This document shows positions 46,800 through 57,851 of a stretch of DNA of 64,000 nt, piece after piece. A program made the translations under genes and the position numbers. Below the pieces are notes generated by a model, which ran no database searches, was not told where the DNA came from, and saw only the letters and a list, made by a program, of their open reading frames with translations. Source of the DNA: Melastoma dodecandrum (lineage: Eukaryota > Streptophyta > Magnoliopsida > Myrtales > Melastomataceae); assembly GCA_029817715.1 (NCBI GenBank), contig JARUPY010000397.1:2914001-2978000 (forward strand), given 5' to 3'. Each line of letters opens with the position of its first letter. Position 1 is the first letter of the stretch.

Positions 46800-46811
46800 G
46801 TCACCGGCATC

Positions 46812-46823
46812 GCTCTGATACCA
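46812..46823 (-). other. Copia-3 primer-binding site
   Basis: TGGTATCAGAGC on the minus strand, directly after the 5' LTR; matches initiator tRNA-Met. Confidence 0.95.
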
Positions 46824-47168
46824 TGCTAGTGAATCAAGATGCTTGAAAAATCATCCACCAACCTTTCTCCATCTTCTCCATTTTATAGAAAGCAAAATTA
46901 CATTCTGTTTTTAGGGTTTTCTCGGGGGTGCTCTCTGTTTTGGACAGACAGCACGACTCCCCATCATTTACCCTCTAATAAACTTATATGGAAATTACCC
47001 ATTTAACCTTTATTACATTATGGACTAGCCCAATTCTATAAAAGGATTCTTGCATCGGCCCTTCTTCTTGTACAGGCTTTATGTCTGGGCCCAGTCCGTT
47101 TCCTCTTCATCTCCTTCTATCGCCTCCTTCCTCTGCAGTGCAGTGCAGACTTGTTTCCTCTGCTCACA
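46824..47168 (-). repeat. Copia-3 5' LTR
   Basis: 345 bp, about 97 percent identical by eye to the 3' LTR. Followed on the right by the TCTTG target duplication. Confidence 0.95.
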
Positions 47169-47173
47169 TCTTG

Positions 47174-47457
47174 TCTGGATTATGTCTCGTTTTCGAGCTA
47201 GGCCACGAGGCGAATGGGTTCTGGATAGACATAGTCGATGATGACAATGACTATGGTGGCGGTAGTAGTGGTGGCATCCACCGCTGCCATTGCTCTCGCT
47301 TTCCTCCCATAGTTCCTTACCTCCTTGTGCGGGTACATGTCGCTGTTTCCTTGGTTGCCTGTTGTCAAAGTGATGTGCAAACAATGACTAGCAACAACAA
47401 TTTACATGAATTCTGATCCTTAAACCACTAGGTCAGAATCTACGTTTGTACTAAGAA
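47174..47457. other. LOG 3' flank between Copia-3 and Copia-4
   Basis: About 280 bp, likely the old 3' untranslated region of the LOG gene. No coding sequence. Confidence 0.55.
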
Positions 47458-47567
47458 TCAACGAGATATCTCCGACTTGGTGTAGTTAGAAACCCAGGTG
47501 CTGCTCCGTCTCCACCTCAACCTAGGCGCCGCCCCGTGGTGGTTGGGCACATACTCCTCGAGCTTGG

Positions 47568-47945
47568 TGCGAGCTGGTGGGATCACAGTGAACGACCGGA
47601 GAACAGAGGACAACGAATAACGAACGAGAGAAAGAGTTATCTTTTCTTATTTCTCATACCCACAATTTACAGTGCCCTTTTCTCTATATAAAATAGTGTC
47701 TGCTAGCTGTTTATTTTCTCTCCTAACAGACACTGCACACACACACAAACGCTCATTCCCGACTAACAAACTCCAATGCTGCAACAAACCAACAGCCTTT
47801 TTACGATTTTACTCCTTTGTCCCCCTTATATCAGACGACTAAAGGGACGCTTCGAGCTGCTGGCCCTCTTTACTTACTTCTGCGGCCCTCCTGCATCTCT
47901 CCTGCTTTAACCAAGCTCACGGCCCATTTTATCTTCCTGCTCACA
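47568..47945 (-). repeat. Copia-4 3' LTR
   Basis: 378 bp. The last ~175 bp on the plus strand (47771-47940) match the other LTR exactly; the first ~200 bp differ at about 16 sites and by an 18-20 bp indel. Confidence 0.93.
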
Positions 47946-48739
47946 CTCCCCCTCAAGATGGGAGTTATGTATATCTGTTACTCCCATCTTGCCGAGCAGA
48001 TAACTCAATCTACCAGGATGTAGAGCCTTGGTAAAAATGTCAGCAAGCTGCAATTCTATTCGCATGTGCACTAACCGAATAACTCCTTCATCTACCTTTT
48101 CTCTCACAAAGTGTAGATCGATCTCTAGGTGCTTCGTCCGCTCGTGAAACATCGAGTTCTTGCTAATGTGAATTGCTGACTTGTTATCACAATATAGGGT
48201 AATTGGTTGGCTCGTAATAGCTCCAAGATCTCCTATCAAACCTTTCAGCCAAATCACCTCTGTCGTCGTTGTGGCTATCGCCTTGTATTTGGCTTCCGTT
48301 GAACTCCGAGATACCGTGCTCTGCTTTTTTGAACGCCAACTTATAAGGGAGTCTCCCAAGAACACACCGTACCCTGTCGTTGACTTCCGGCTCATGGCGC
48401 AACCTCCCCAATCACTGTCAGAGAAAGCCTGCAGCCTTGGTTGAGACGAGCTAGAGAACATAACTCCTCTTCCTGGCGTGCCCTTTAGGTACTTCGCACC
48501 ATGTTTGCCGCATCCCAATGCTTCTTCATCGGTTTATCCATGAACTGCGAGAGGATGTGTACAGCGTAAGTCAGATCAGGTCGTGTGAATCCCAAATATA
48601 TAAGTCTTCCCACTAGTTGCCTATATGCGCTCGCATCCACCGTTTCATCCTCCTCCACTTGTGTCAGCTTATGATTAGGAACAATTGGAATTGAACTAGG
48701 CTTAACTCCCAACTTCCCCAGTTCCTCCAACAGACGCAA
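47946..48739 (-). pseudogene. Copia-4 RNase H and RT tail (broken)
   Basis: 48485-48739 has [17 protein letters not shown] and RLIYLGFTRPDLTYAVHIL. 47946-48518 has YLKGTPGRGVMF, DSDWGGCAMSRKSTTGYGVF, SWRSKKQSTVSRSSTEAKYK and YCDNKSAIHISKNS, ending in ADIFTKALHPGRL and HLEGECEQ. STEAEYRA is changed to STEAKYKA, replacing a conserved acidic residue. A shift near 48500 separates the pieces. Confidence 0.9.
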
Positions 48740-50253
48740 GGTGTACGCTCGCTACGAAACAAATATACCAGCCCGTGACAGTGATATTTCCAAACCCAAG
48801 AAGTGGCATGCTTAGCAACCGGACTGAAAGTTTCCTCGTAATCAAAGCCTTCACGCTGGGTGAATCCTTTGGCGACGAGACGGGCTTTAAATCGCTCAAT
48901 TGTGCCATCTGCTCGTAACTTGGTTTTAAAAACCCATTTGCATCCAATGGCACGCTTTCCTGTTGGCAGAGGTACCAGATCCCACGTGTGATTGTCTGCC
49001 AGAGCCTGTAGTTCAGCGGACATAGCCTCCTGCCAGTGTGGAGATGACCTAGCCTCACTATAGCTTCTAGGCTCATGATTGGTCTCCAGGGACAGCAGGA
49101 ACGACTTGTAAGGAGTGGATAATTTGTGATAGGAAATGAAAGAAGCAATAGAATGAGCAGTAGAAGGAGAAGAAGAAGAACTTACAGACAGACCCGAGGA
49201 GGATGAATCAGGAATTTGCTGGGGAGAGGACAAGCCAAGATGGTAGTCACGGAGGTAGCTGGGAATCTTGTGTTGCCGTGTGCTTCTTCTCAAGTTAGAG
49301 TCTGAGCGGATGGGAACAGAAGGAACTCTAGTGATGTCTGGAGGGACTTGTGTAGAATGAGAATCATTTGGCACATTAGGAAAAAACTCAGAAGAAGAAC
49401 GGACGACAGGAAGAACAAGGTCAGTGGCTAGTGGAAGAGGATTAGTGGAGAGATTTGCAAAGGGGAAAATAGATTCATAAAAGGAGACATCACGTGAAAT
49501 GAAGACATCATTTGTAAACAAATCAAAAAGAAAATAACCCTTGACATGGAAAGGATACCCCAAGAAAATACATTTTCTGGCTCTTTTGTCCAACTTCCGC
49601 CGACCGGACTGAAGAGTGCATGAAAAGCATAAAGAGCCAAATACTCTCAAATTGTGAAATGTAGGTTTTTGTTGAAAAAGCTTTTCATATGGTGTGATTC
49701 CCAATAAAGTTTTACTCGGTAAACGATTGATGATATGGGCAGCTGTCATCAAGGCATAACCCCAAAATTTTAAAGGCAAGGCTGCTTGAAATAAAAGGGC
49801 CCTGGTTACCTGAAGTAAATGTTGGTCCTTCCTCTCCACAACCCCATTTTGCTGTGGGGTGGCAACGCATGAATTCTGATGTAAAATGCAATGCAATTTG
49901 TAAAAAATAGGCAAATGAAACTCATTGCCATTATCACTGCGAATTGCTTTAATGGTGACATTGAATTGTGTTTGGACAAATTGATAAAAGTCAGGCAATA
50001 AGTTTCTGACTTCTGATTTATGATGCATGAGAAAAATCCAAGTCACCCTTGTGTAGTCATCTATGATAGTTAAGAAAAACCTATATCCATGCAGTGCAAT
50101 TTCAGAACATGGCCCCCAAATATCACAATGGATTAAGTCGAACGCCCCAGATGTTTTAATGACACTTGTAGGAAAAGCAAGGCGCTTCTGTCTAGCTTCA
50201 TGACAGACTGTGCAGACATTTTGAGGTAACACCGTAATAAAAGGTTCAAGCAA
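48740..50253 (-). pseudogene. Copia-4 integrase with truncated reverse transcriptase
   Basis: A 529-codon open frame covers it. It has integrase residues [34 protein letters not shown] and [16 protein letters not shown], then [18 protein letters not shown], then the RT start ([47 protein letters not shown]). There (near 48806) it jumps to [12 protein letters not shown] in another frame. The palm with YVDD, about 200 residues, is deleted. Confidence 0.92.
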
Positions 50254-50830
50254 TTACAAAGCCGAAAGTTTAGATGGTGGCACATGTCCAAGACGCATGT
50301 GCCAAAGATCAAAGGCATCAAGAGAGGTATGTTGTGTGGCTGAATTAAGACTGTGAAAAGGGAAGTTTGCTGAGTATCTAACTTGAGAAGCGGCATTGCC
50401 GCAGTGATTCCCATCTACCTCCTTGAGTACGAATAGACCACCTTCTCTTTCAGCTAGTCCAATCGTCATCCAACTGGGCAAGACCTGTATATAACAGAAA
50501 TTTTGTGAAAAACTAACGCAAATGTTGTTAGCTGTAATCAGCCTTCCAACAGATAGCAAATTAAAACGGAACGAGGGCACAAATAAGGTGTTTTCCAAGA
50601 CTAAGTTGTCATTTATCTTGACAACCCCTATGTGTGTGGCTAGGACGGTTGTATCATTGGGCAATTGAATCTGCAAGGGATTAGTCAATTCGTGATATGA
50701 ATGAAACAAATCAAGCGAAGAAATAATATGGTCTGTCGCCCCTATATCAATGATCCAGTAGTTTTGGACGTGTTTGGTGTCTCTGTTGAAAGCCAGAGTA
50801 CCTGCAAACTGTCAAAGTGGTTGATAGTTT
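50254..50830 (-). pseudogene. Copia-4 protease region (broken)
   Basis: The protease site is decayed near 50737-50760 (YWIIDIGATDHII, where the usual active-site Gly-preceding Thr/Ser is changed to Ile). The open part 50254-50709 continues with LPNDTTVLATHIGVVKIND, LLSVGRLITANNICVSF and DLWHMRLGHVPPSKLSAL, the link to integrase. Confidence 0.8.
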
Positions 50831-51944
50831 TAGGAAGTAAGGGAGAACTGGTATGCTGTCCCTGTTGAGCCGTAGGAGCGGATTGGTTCGGACTCTCCAC
50901 ATTGAGCAAGGCCATCAGCCGCAACTTGCGTATCCGACAGAGCAATGTGTGGGGATTGCTTGTTGTTGGTGTCTGTGGGTTGCTGCTGTTTCGACTCCAC
51001 CGCATTAACCATCCTCCTATTATTCATCCCTTGCTGCTTGGAAAAGGGTTGACCTCTGCCTCTTCCGTACGCCTGATTCGGCGGAAATCCAATTAGGTGA
51101 TAACACCTGCTCTTTAAATGTCCCTTTTTCCCACAGTGTTCACAAGATATCTCCGGTCTAAATTTTCGCCTTTCTGCAAAAGCTAGTAACCTGCCCTGGT
51201 CACTCCCAGCAACCTCTCGCTTAACCGCTGCTGCTATCGAGTTTCCGAACAGAAATACATGTTCCTCCTTCATAGAGCGTTGCACTTCTTCTCTCTGCAG
51301 TATATTGTAGGCTTCCCCCAGGGTAGGGAATGGCTTGCGCAGCAGTATCTGACTCCTCAGCGCTCCATACTCGCGATCGAGCCAATTCAGAAACTTATAA
51401 ACCATGTCCTTTTGCAATTCGTCTGCGTACGATTTTTCCCAGCCACAATCGCATTTTCCGCACTTACACTTTGGTTAGGGACGATATTCACGTAACTCTC
51501 CAAAAGTCCTAGCATCTCATTGTAAAAATCTGAAACAGACTTACTTCCTTGTACCAGGGAATGGTACTGCAGTTGCAGACGACATATTCGAGACTCATCC
51601 GGCTCTCCGAAACGTTCTTGCAGTTCTTCCCACACCTCTCTCGCCGTATGCAAGTAGAAGATTGTCGTCGCAATTGCAGGTGAGACGGATCGTTGCAGCC
51701 AAGTGCGCACCAAGTCATCACAGCGTTTCCACGCTGGGTATAATCTGCTGTCCGGCTCTGGTCTGGGTATCGTCCCGTCAATAAACCCTGCCTTGTTCTT
51801 GATTGACGTCGCCAGCTCAAAGGCGCGTCTCCATGATGCGTAGTTACCCTCCGTGAGCTCCGGTGTCACGACAGCCCCTGACGACAAATCAGCCGCATTG
51901 ATGTAATACGGCGATTGTTGACTGTCAATACTCACCAGCTCCAT
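50831..51944 (-). pseudogene. Copia-4 gag with CCHC zinc knuckle (one frameshift)
   Basis: 51387-51944 starts MELVSIDSQQSPYYINAAD. It has EGNYASWRRAFELATSIKN and VRTWLQRSVSPAIATTIFYL. After a shift near 51400-51480 the frame 50830-51417 continues with QKDMVYKFLNWLDREYGALR and the knuckle CEHCGKKGHLKSRC. The CKCGKC-type cluster lies at the break. Confidence 0.9.
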
Positions 51945-51980
51945 TTCCCACCTTCCGGTTGCTTCAACAGTGCTATCCCC

Positions 51981-51992
51981 GCTCTGATACCA
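51981..51992 (-). other. Copia-4 primer-binding site
   Basis: TGGTATCAGAGC on the minus strand next to the 5' LTR. Confidence 0.95.
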
Positions 51993-52352
51993 TGCGAGCT
52001 GGTGGGATCACAGTGAACGACCGGAGAACAGAGGACAACGAAGAACAAGCGAGAGAAATAACTATCTTTTCTTATTTATCATACCCACAATTTACAGAGC
52101 CCTTTTTTATATATAAAACAGTGTCTGCTAGCTATTTATTTTCTCTCATAACAGACACCACACACACACCCCAACGCAACTCCAATGCTGCAACAAACCA
52201 ACAGCCTTTTTACGATTTTACTCCTTTGTCCCCCTTATATCAGACGACTAAAGGGACGCTTCGAGCTGCTGGCCCTCTTTACTTACTTCTGCGGCCCTCC
52301 TGCATCTCTCCTGCTTTAACCAAGCTCACGGCCCATTTTATCTTCCTGAACA
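51993..52352 (-). repeat. Copia-4 5' LTR
   Basis: 360 bp. Its outer end reads TGTTCAGG rather than TGTGAGCAGG, a small change at the terminus beside the CTTGG duplication. Confidence 0.93.
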
Positions 52353-52628
52353 CTTGGAAAGGAGCTCATGGGCAGTCGGGGCAGACACAATAATATGCGG
52401 GCGGACGGCGCGCTGAACCCCTCGTCAATGGCCTTGTCCATGAACGACAGCAGCGAGTTGTAGTACCCGTCCACGTTCAACACCCCCACATGCGCAGGCA
52501 TATCAGTCACCCATTCATTCCTCAGAATCCAATCACCCGACAACCAGGAGAGGTAAGGAACTCACCGGCTTATCATGGATCCCGAGCTGAGCCCAGGTTA
52601 TGACCTCCAGGAGCTCTTCCAGGGTGCT

Positions 52629-54727
52629 TATGAAATACCTTTAGATTTTGTTGGAGCGTTGATATATAACTAATGAAATACTTAGAAGGAATTTGTTAAC
52701 CGGTACCCTAAAGGCACTAGTTAAGAATCATTAAATATGCATTGATAATTGTGATAATAGTATTATTTCTTTTTTAGTTAAACATTAAAATTATAAATTA
52801 TATTAAATAATTTTGAAAATATAACATTTACTATATTTAGGGGATTAATTAGTGCTGGAACCGTTAACAAAACCCTACTTAGAATATCACAATTCCCCGA
52901 TATAGTGATCTTTTCAGTATTGGTATAAATGAACCCACAAAATCAAGCCCTAATCCCCCTGATAAGATAAAGAGTCAAATAATTTTGGTCTAAGTCATTC
53001 ATTCGGACAAATGTTTAAGTTGACGTCACGACTTTGACAAGGTTTCACTTTGTCTTCAAAAGAAAACACTCGATTTTTTTTATAATGCCCCGGAAGATGG
53101 CGAATCATCCATGAGAAAAATACGATCTACAGCGACGTCTACCACAACTATAATAAAAACCAATGTGGTCTGCAGGTATAGTGGCGTTGGCCTACTTACA
53201 CTCGTGCGGCAGCCCTTATCTTCACCTAATCCAACACTCGTGTGCTTCGTTGACAAAAACTTGAGCCTTTCCAAGGCTTTCTGGATCCGAAACTTGCTAA
53301 CAACAAATCCCTGCTTGGTCGGAACTTCACCATCTCCTCCCCTCAAAAACATATAAAAGTGACTTCCCCACGCTTAGTACGCATTGATTTCTGATCACGG
53401 ATTGCCGAATGGCCCCATCTTCGACCAAAACGCTCGAACCATGGGGAACGTCAGTTTTGTTGCTTTCCATTCTTTTTTCGTCCGATCCAACTGTGGCATG
53501 GGGTGGATGTAACTCGAGAAAAATGCTTCTTGGGTCCCTGGGATTTTCCCACCACCTGACCATTTCGAGAGTTGTCATGAGAGGACAGCGGTCGCTCGCG
53601 CACACGTGCGGACGAAAGCTCCAACTGACTCCTCCTTTTGCCGGGCCGATTGATTTCGTCTTCTTGTCCATTTGTTTTGTTGTTCATCATGTTCTCAGCA
53701 AAGACTGCTTTGCATTATTGTCTCTCTGTGCCTTGCTCATCTACTCGTGTGAATGGAATATGATAACTCCAATTAATGTTGATATATTGGCCCTCGTGGG
53801 CCTGCTTTACCATAACGATAAAAGGCCCATTACTCTGGCAGTTTTCTCAATTAAGTGGTATCAGTTTTCTTTCTTTTTTAAAAGAAAGAAAATCAGTTAG
53901 CAACCAAAGATGAACACGGGGAGGGTCAAAATCCGGTAAGTGGGGTGCCGACTCTATGGATTCCGTCCGACGCAACCTTCTGACTCCCAAACTTAAAGCC
54001 CTTCGACTGACATCATCCCTCACGTCACGCATCTCCTCGTCCTCTGGGAGGGTATTCGTCTCTTCCATTTCCTTTTGCTCCATTCACCGATTGCTTGCAG
54101 ATTCCGTCAACTGCTGTTGTATTCTGTGGTTTTGGATTCTTCTTTTCTGTTTTTTTTCAGCGGTATATGACTGAAGATCGGTTGTTTGTCTCTCGCAAAC
54201 TTCGCCCCCCGAATAGCCTATGGACTTGTTGAGCTATACCAAGCCGCCGACCACTCGCACCGATCCCAAGTCGGTGAAGATCGGTTTGTTAATCGAGATG
54301 TTTCTTTGAATTGTTTTGAACTGTTGATTAGGTCTCCGTACTAATTTCGTTTGATCGTTCTTTTTTTGGAATTGATTTTGTTTTGTTTAAATTTGTTTAC
54401 ATTTTGCTCCCCAGTGTTTTACGTGCGGCTGCGTTTAGGAATTTGTGCTTCTTGGTTTGCACGGTAGTTGAGGAATTTCCTGAACAGGGCCCTCGCTTTT
54501 CCCCTTTCGTCATTGGATTTTGCTCTAAGAATCTCTGGACCTTTTGGTTGACCATATTAAGAGTCCATGCCCCGCGCATTTGCCGATATTTTTCACCTCG
54601 GTCGTTTCGCTGTCGTCGGGGTGATCCGGCCAGTGGATTTGCAATTCAGGCCGAGATTAGGTTATGTGTCAGAGTTGCTTATCTGACTGAAATCCTTCTT
54701 TTCATATGTAACAGGTAGATTTACGAG
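52629..54727. other. Intergenic DNA and HVA22 promoter/leader
   Basis: 52700-53080 is very AT-rich with no LOG exons visible. Open frames at 53080-53352 (minus), 53327-53671 (minus) and 53409-53900 (plus) match no family. GGCCCA/GGGCC motifs near 53795-53830 and a CACGTG near 53601 may be promoter elements. A likely 5' leader exon of the HVA22 gene lies around 54050-54290. Confidence 0.5.
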
Positions 54728-56148
54728 ATGATCGGATCATTTCTGACCAGAGGGCTCTTGTATGTATCGAATCGCCTGATTTTGTTTCTGCTTATTGCTG
54801 GTGTTCTATGTCTCGGCTCGGGTAGGGTTATAAACAAATTGGCCTCTTTATCAGGCTGGCCTTTGGGTATGCCTATCCTGCTTACGAGTGCTATAAAACC
54901 GTTGAGAAGAATAGACCGGAGATCGAGCAACTTCGGTTTTGGTGCCAATATTGGTATAATTTAGCTTCCCGACCCTTTTAATCAGAACATCAATGTATGA
55001 ATTTGTCGGTTGGGGCAATAATGTACATGTGGTTATTAATTTCAGGATATTGGTTGCTGTGTTAACTGTTTTTGAAAGATTTGGAGATGCCTTCATATCA
55101 TGGTTAGACTTATTTCTTATTGTATTCTGAAGTACTTGTTTGCCCATCGGATTTCTTTTCATCCTTGTTCTTAATAGCAGCGGGGTATTGATTTCAGGGT
55201 GCCTATGTACAGTGAAGCCAAGTTGGCTTTCTTTATATACTTGTGGTATCCCAAAACAAGGGTATGGAGCGTGAGCTTAGTCGACACTTTTTGGCAAGCA
55301 ATCATTTGTTTAATTTTTTTTTAGCTGGGATGGTCATGTCGGAAGAATACTCTGGTAACTCCTTGTTGTTGTTCTTGCCTATGCCAGGGGACAACATATG
55401 TCTATGATTCGTTCTTTAGGCCATATCTCTCCAAGCATGAGACCGACATTGATCGCAACCTATTAGAGCTAAGGACTTGGGTCGGAGACTTTGCTATCCT
55501 CTATTGGCAAAGAGCTGCTAGTTATGGGCAAACAAGAGTTTTTGATGTTTTGCAGTATATTGCTGCACAGTCAACTCCTCGCCCTGCTCAGGTGCTCATT
55601 TTATTAGCAGATCCTTTCCAGGCTCGCTTATTGGTAACGTAAATTCATACATCACTCTGCAGATATGTGGAGAGTGTGACTGAAATGTTGGATTTGACGA
55701 ACAGCAGTACTCAATTAACCGTAGTCTTTTATGAGATGATTGTCCTATCTGATTCATATGCACCTGTCCTCATATTTCACAGCCTCAACAGTCAGGGACC
55801 CAGGCTCCAACTCGCCAGTCATCGACTCCTAGGGTCTCGGTAGAACCTGCGGAACCACTATCGCCTGCATCCAGTAATTCTTCAAGCCAGGAACAAGTGA
55901 AAGTTGTTGAGCCAATGGCACCGAAGACAGATGGCTCTACCTCACTGCCTTCTGCACTTAAAGTGACTCCATCGCCTGCGGCTACAATCCAGTCGGTTCC
56001 CGGTGAATGTGGCGTCAACCGAATGGAAACAGAGGCAACCGTCCGCGATGAGATGGCTAATCCTCCCACTGCTGATCTTCCTCCTCCCAAAGAAACGTTG
56101 ATGGAAGAGACGGTGCACTTTACACGTGCTAGGTTGAGGAGAGCGTGA
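54728..56148 (+). CDS. HVA22-like protein (TB2/DP1/HVA22 family)
   Basis: HVA22/REEP5-type proteins shape endoplasmic reticulum tubules through hairpin helices. Six exons, phase-consistent: 54728-54759, 54855-54953, 55046-55102, 55198-55261, 55388-55591, 55783-56148, giving 273 residues. It starts MIGSFLTRGLLLAFGYAYP and contains YECYKTVEKNRPEIEQLRFW, CQYW, LTVFERFGDAFISWVPMYSE, KLAFFIYLWYPKTRGTTYVY and DSFFRPYLSKHETDIDRNL. The rest of exon 5 (LELRTWVGDFAILYWQRAAS) and the long Pro/Ser/Thr tail match the HVA22-like i/j/k type rather than short stress-induced HVA22a. The tail ends HFTRARLRRA and is probably disordered. Intact. Confidence 0.95.
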
Positions 56149-56481
56149 CCTATATCGTCTGACAAAGGAATTGATTCAGCTGCCCCTTGAATATCTTTTC
56201 TTGTTCTTTTCTTTTAGGATTCTCAGAAAAGCTAAGCGAAGGCAGGTGAATGTAATGTTGTTGTAAATTCATTTGTTCTTTGGGCGTTGGATGATGAAAG
56301 AGATAAAACATGAAATAACAGATCTAATGCAGAAATTGTACAGATAGACAAATTACAGATGAAGCTCTCTCATAAATGTCTGCTTGGGTTCGACAAGCAA
56401 AAAACCCCCAGTTATTACATGATCATGTTCAAGCAATCCACACAAACAGGATGGAAGACAACTTCTGAATACTCGGCATTA
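56149..56481. other. Short convergent spacer HVA22/WEB
   Basis: 333 bp with no gene; the 3' ends of both convergent genes. Confidence 0.6.
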
Positions 56482-57172
56482 TTACCAATCCCATGAGGCT
56501 GCCGCCGTGGCGGATGCAACTTCATGTTCGTGCTTCTGCTTGTGCAAGATCCTACCGATCAATGGAAGCAACGTCTTCTTCTTGTTCTTATCCAGGGGCT
56601 TGTGCTTATTGGTTGGGGATTTTTTGCACCTCGGAACCACTGTCTGTTCCAGCATCAGAGGGCTCGCGAAGGTCACATACCTCCTCTTCTGAAACTCAGT
56701 TTCGTTCACGTTATCGGTTTCAAAACTTCTCCAAGATTCTATGAACTTGACATCCTCAGCTTCCTTCTCCGACTCCATCCGTCTCCAGGACTCATGTTTC
56801 TTTAACTTATGCAGCTCATTCTTGGTTCTGTCCAGCTCTTCCTGGAGCGATGTTAGGGAACTCGCCATGAGGGCGACTTTTTCCCTCGCTTTCTCAAGAT
56901 TCTGCTTGGTTTCCTCCAACTCCGCCATTATTTCTCCGATCTTGGAATCACCATTTCCGTCACAGCATGCCTAGAGACAACATCCTTAGTCCGACATGAT
57001 CCAACACGATAGCATTCAAGAAACATTCAAGGGATAAGAGTCAACTTACTTCCTGGGTTTTAGCGGTATACCCCTCCCCAGCCAAAAATCTCTCGCCGAA
57101 TAGTGAAACGGCATCTTTCACAGACCTGAACAGAGGTCTCGTATCAACCTCATACTTGTTCACCCACTCCAT
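56482..57172 (-). CDS. WEB family (DUF827) coiled-coil protein, small type
   Basis: WEB/PMI2-type proteins are plant coiled-coil proteins; founder members take part in chloroplast light movement, but small members are uncharacterised. Two exons, 57172-57050 and 56970-56482 (GT-AG, phase 0), 203 residues. Start MEWVNKYEVDTRPLFRSVKD followed by AVSLFGERFLAGEGY. The coiled coil runs from about residue 52 to 110 (MAELEETKQNLEKAREKVAL, LQEELDRTKNELHKLKKHES). A conserved patch follows (EFQKRRYVTFASPLML), then a basic tail (KPLDKNKKKTLLPLIGRIL). The set of features matches the At2g17940/At3g51220 type. Complete. Confidence 0.9.
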
Positions 57173-57851
57173 GACCTTTTATCTGCGAAAATAACAACTT
57201 GGTCCAAAAGAACTTGTGAATCCGAGTAACAAGCAGACAAGGACGTCCTTTCCCTTTTATCAGGAGATGTCCGAAAGGGACGTAGGAAGATAAAAGGGAA
57301 CTGTTTGTCAAGCCAAGAAAAATGTTCGGGAGGGGAAGGCAGAAAGCTTCTTTCCTTGGCGTCCACTTCACTGGAATTCTGTTATTGAGGGGAGAAAGGG
57401 GCCCCTTGAGTCGTTGGTTGTGTTCTTCAGTGGGCTCCGGTTGGTTTATACCGTAACATCTGCCCAGAAGGACAAAACACATTTCCGACATGGGAGTTGG
57501 AAAATTTTGGTTGATGTAATGAAAGTCTGGTGGAGATTAACTGAAAGGTTGGGATGGGAAGAAGTGGGGTCTCTTCACATCCGCCCAATATACAGATTTG
57601 AAGTCACCAAACTCAACAACTCCCTGCAACACTATACAGACATGAATTCAACCCCTCCACTTAGTAAAAACTCCTGCCTTAGTATAAAGATTCGTGGACT
57701 CATTCTGATCGTGGTTCGACCGACCGACCTGCCTGCATTTCTTTTCATGGCCTAGGCTCTCTATCTAAACGGCTTCTAGCTGAAGAAAAGTTATTAGGAC
57801 GGTAAATTACCAAGTCTGCAAACGATCCTCCCCTTGTTGCCTGCAGTTGTT
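57173..57851. other. Spacer between the WEB gene and the 11-exon gene
   Basis: Probably the WEB promoter and leader plus 3' DNA of the next gene. The open frames here (57150-57491, 57414-57755) match nothing. Confidence 0.5.

Larger units (their letters stand above)
41918..47173 (-). mobile_element. Copia-3: full-length Ty1/copia LTR retrotransposon
   Basis: Minus-strand element. LTRs are 346 bp (41923-42268) and 345 bp (46824-47168), with target-site duplication TCTTG (41918-41922 and 47169-47173). A perfect TGGTATCAGAGC primer-binding site (46812-46823) and a polypurine tract (TTGAGTGGGAG, 42269-42279) adjoin the LTRs. Gag, protease, integrase, RT and RNase H are all present. By eye the LTRs differ by about 11 substitutions and one indel in 345 sites, roughly 3 percent. 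A stop early in gag and several frameshifts in pol make it non-autonomous. It sits in the 3' flank of the LOG relic. Confidence 0.96.
47563..52357 (-). mobile_element. Copia-4: copia element inserted in LOG, with RT core deleted
   Basis: Minus-strand element with LTRs 47568-47945 (378 bp) and 51993-52352 (360 bp), target-site duplication CTTGG, a perfect primer-binding site at 51981-51992 and a polypurine tract (TTGAGGGGGAG, from 47946). Gag, zinc knuckle, protease, integrase, RT start and RNase H are present, but the RT catalytic core is missing. The LTR pair is mosaic: about half is identical and half is clearly diverged. Protein pieces resemble Copia-3 but its LTRs are different, so it is a sister family. 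It cannot move without help. Confidence 0.96.
47458..52628 (-). pseudogene. LONELY GUY (LOG) cytokinin-activating enzyme pseudogene, last exon split by Copia-4
   Basis: LOG enzymes release active cytokinin bases from their riboside monophosphates. Only the 3' end survives. A penultimate exon (52566 to about 52628) gives [21 protein letters not shown] followed by a GT donor. The last exon starts at 52489 ([31 protein letters not shown]) and resumes beyond the insertion at 47562-47458 (LEEYVPNHHGAAPRLRWR, ending SNYTKSEISR and TGA). Lesions: the GGYGT nucleotide-binding exon start is scrambled and upstream exons are missing; the splice acceptor before VGVLN reads CAT instead of CAG; one base is lost at the codon after PSAR (near 52394), shifting the frame; Copia-4 is inserted at CCAAG (target copies 47563-47567 and 52353-52357). 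Dead gene. Confidence 0.9.

Noticed and set aside
53409..53900. 163-codon frame as a gene
   Set aside because: Overlaps other open frames on the opposite strand, matches no family, and ends in low-complexity Phe/Lys.
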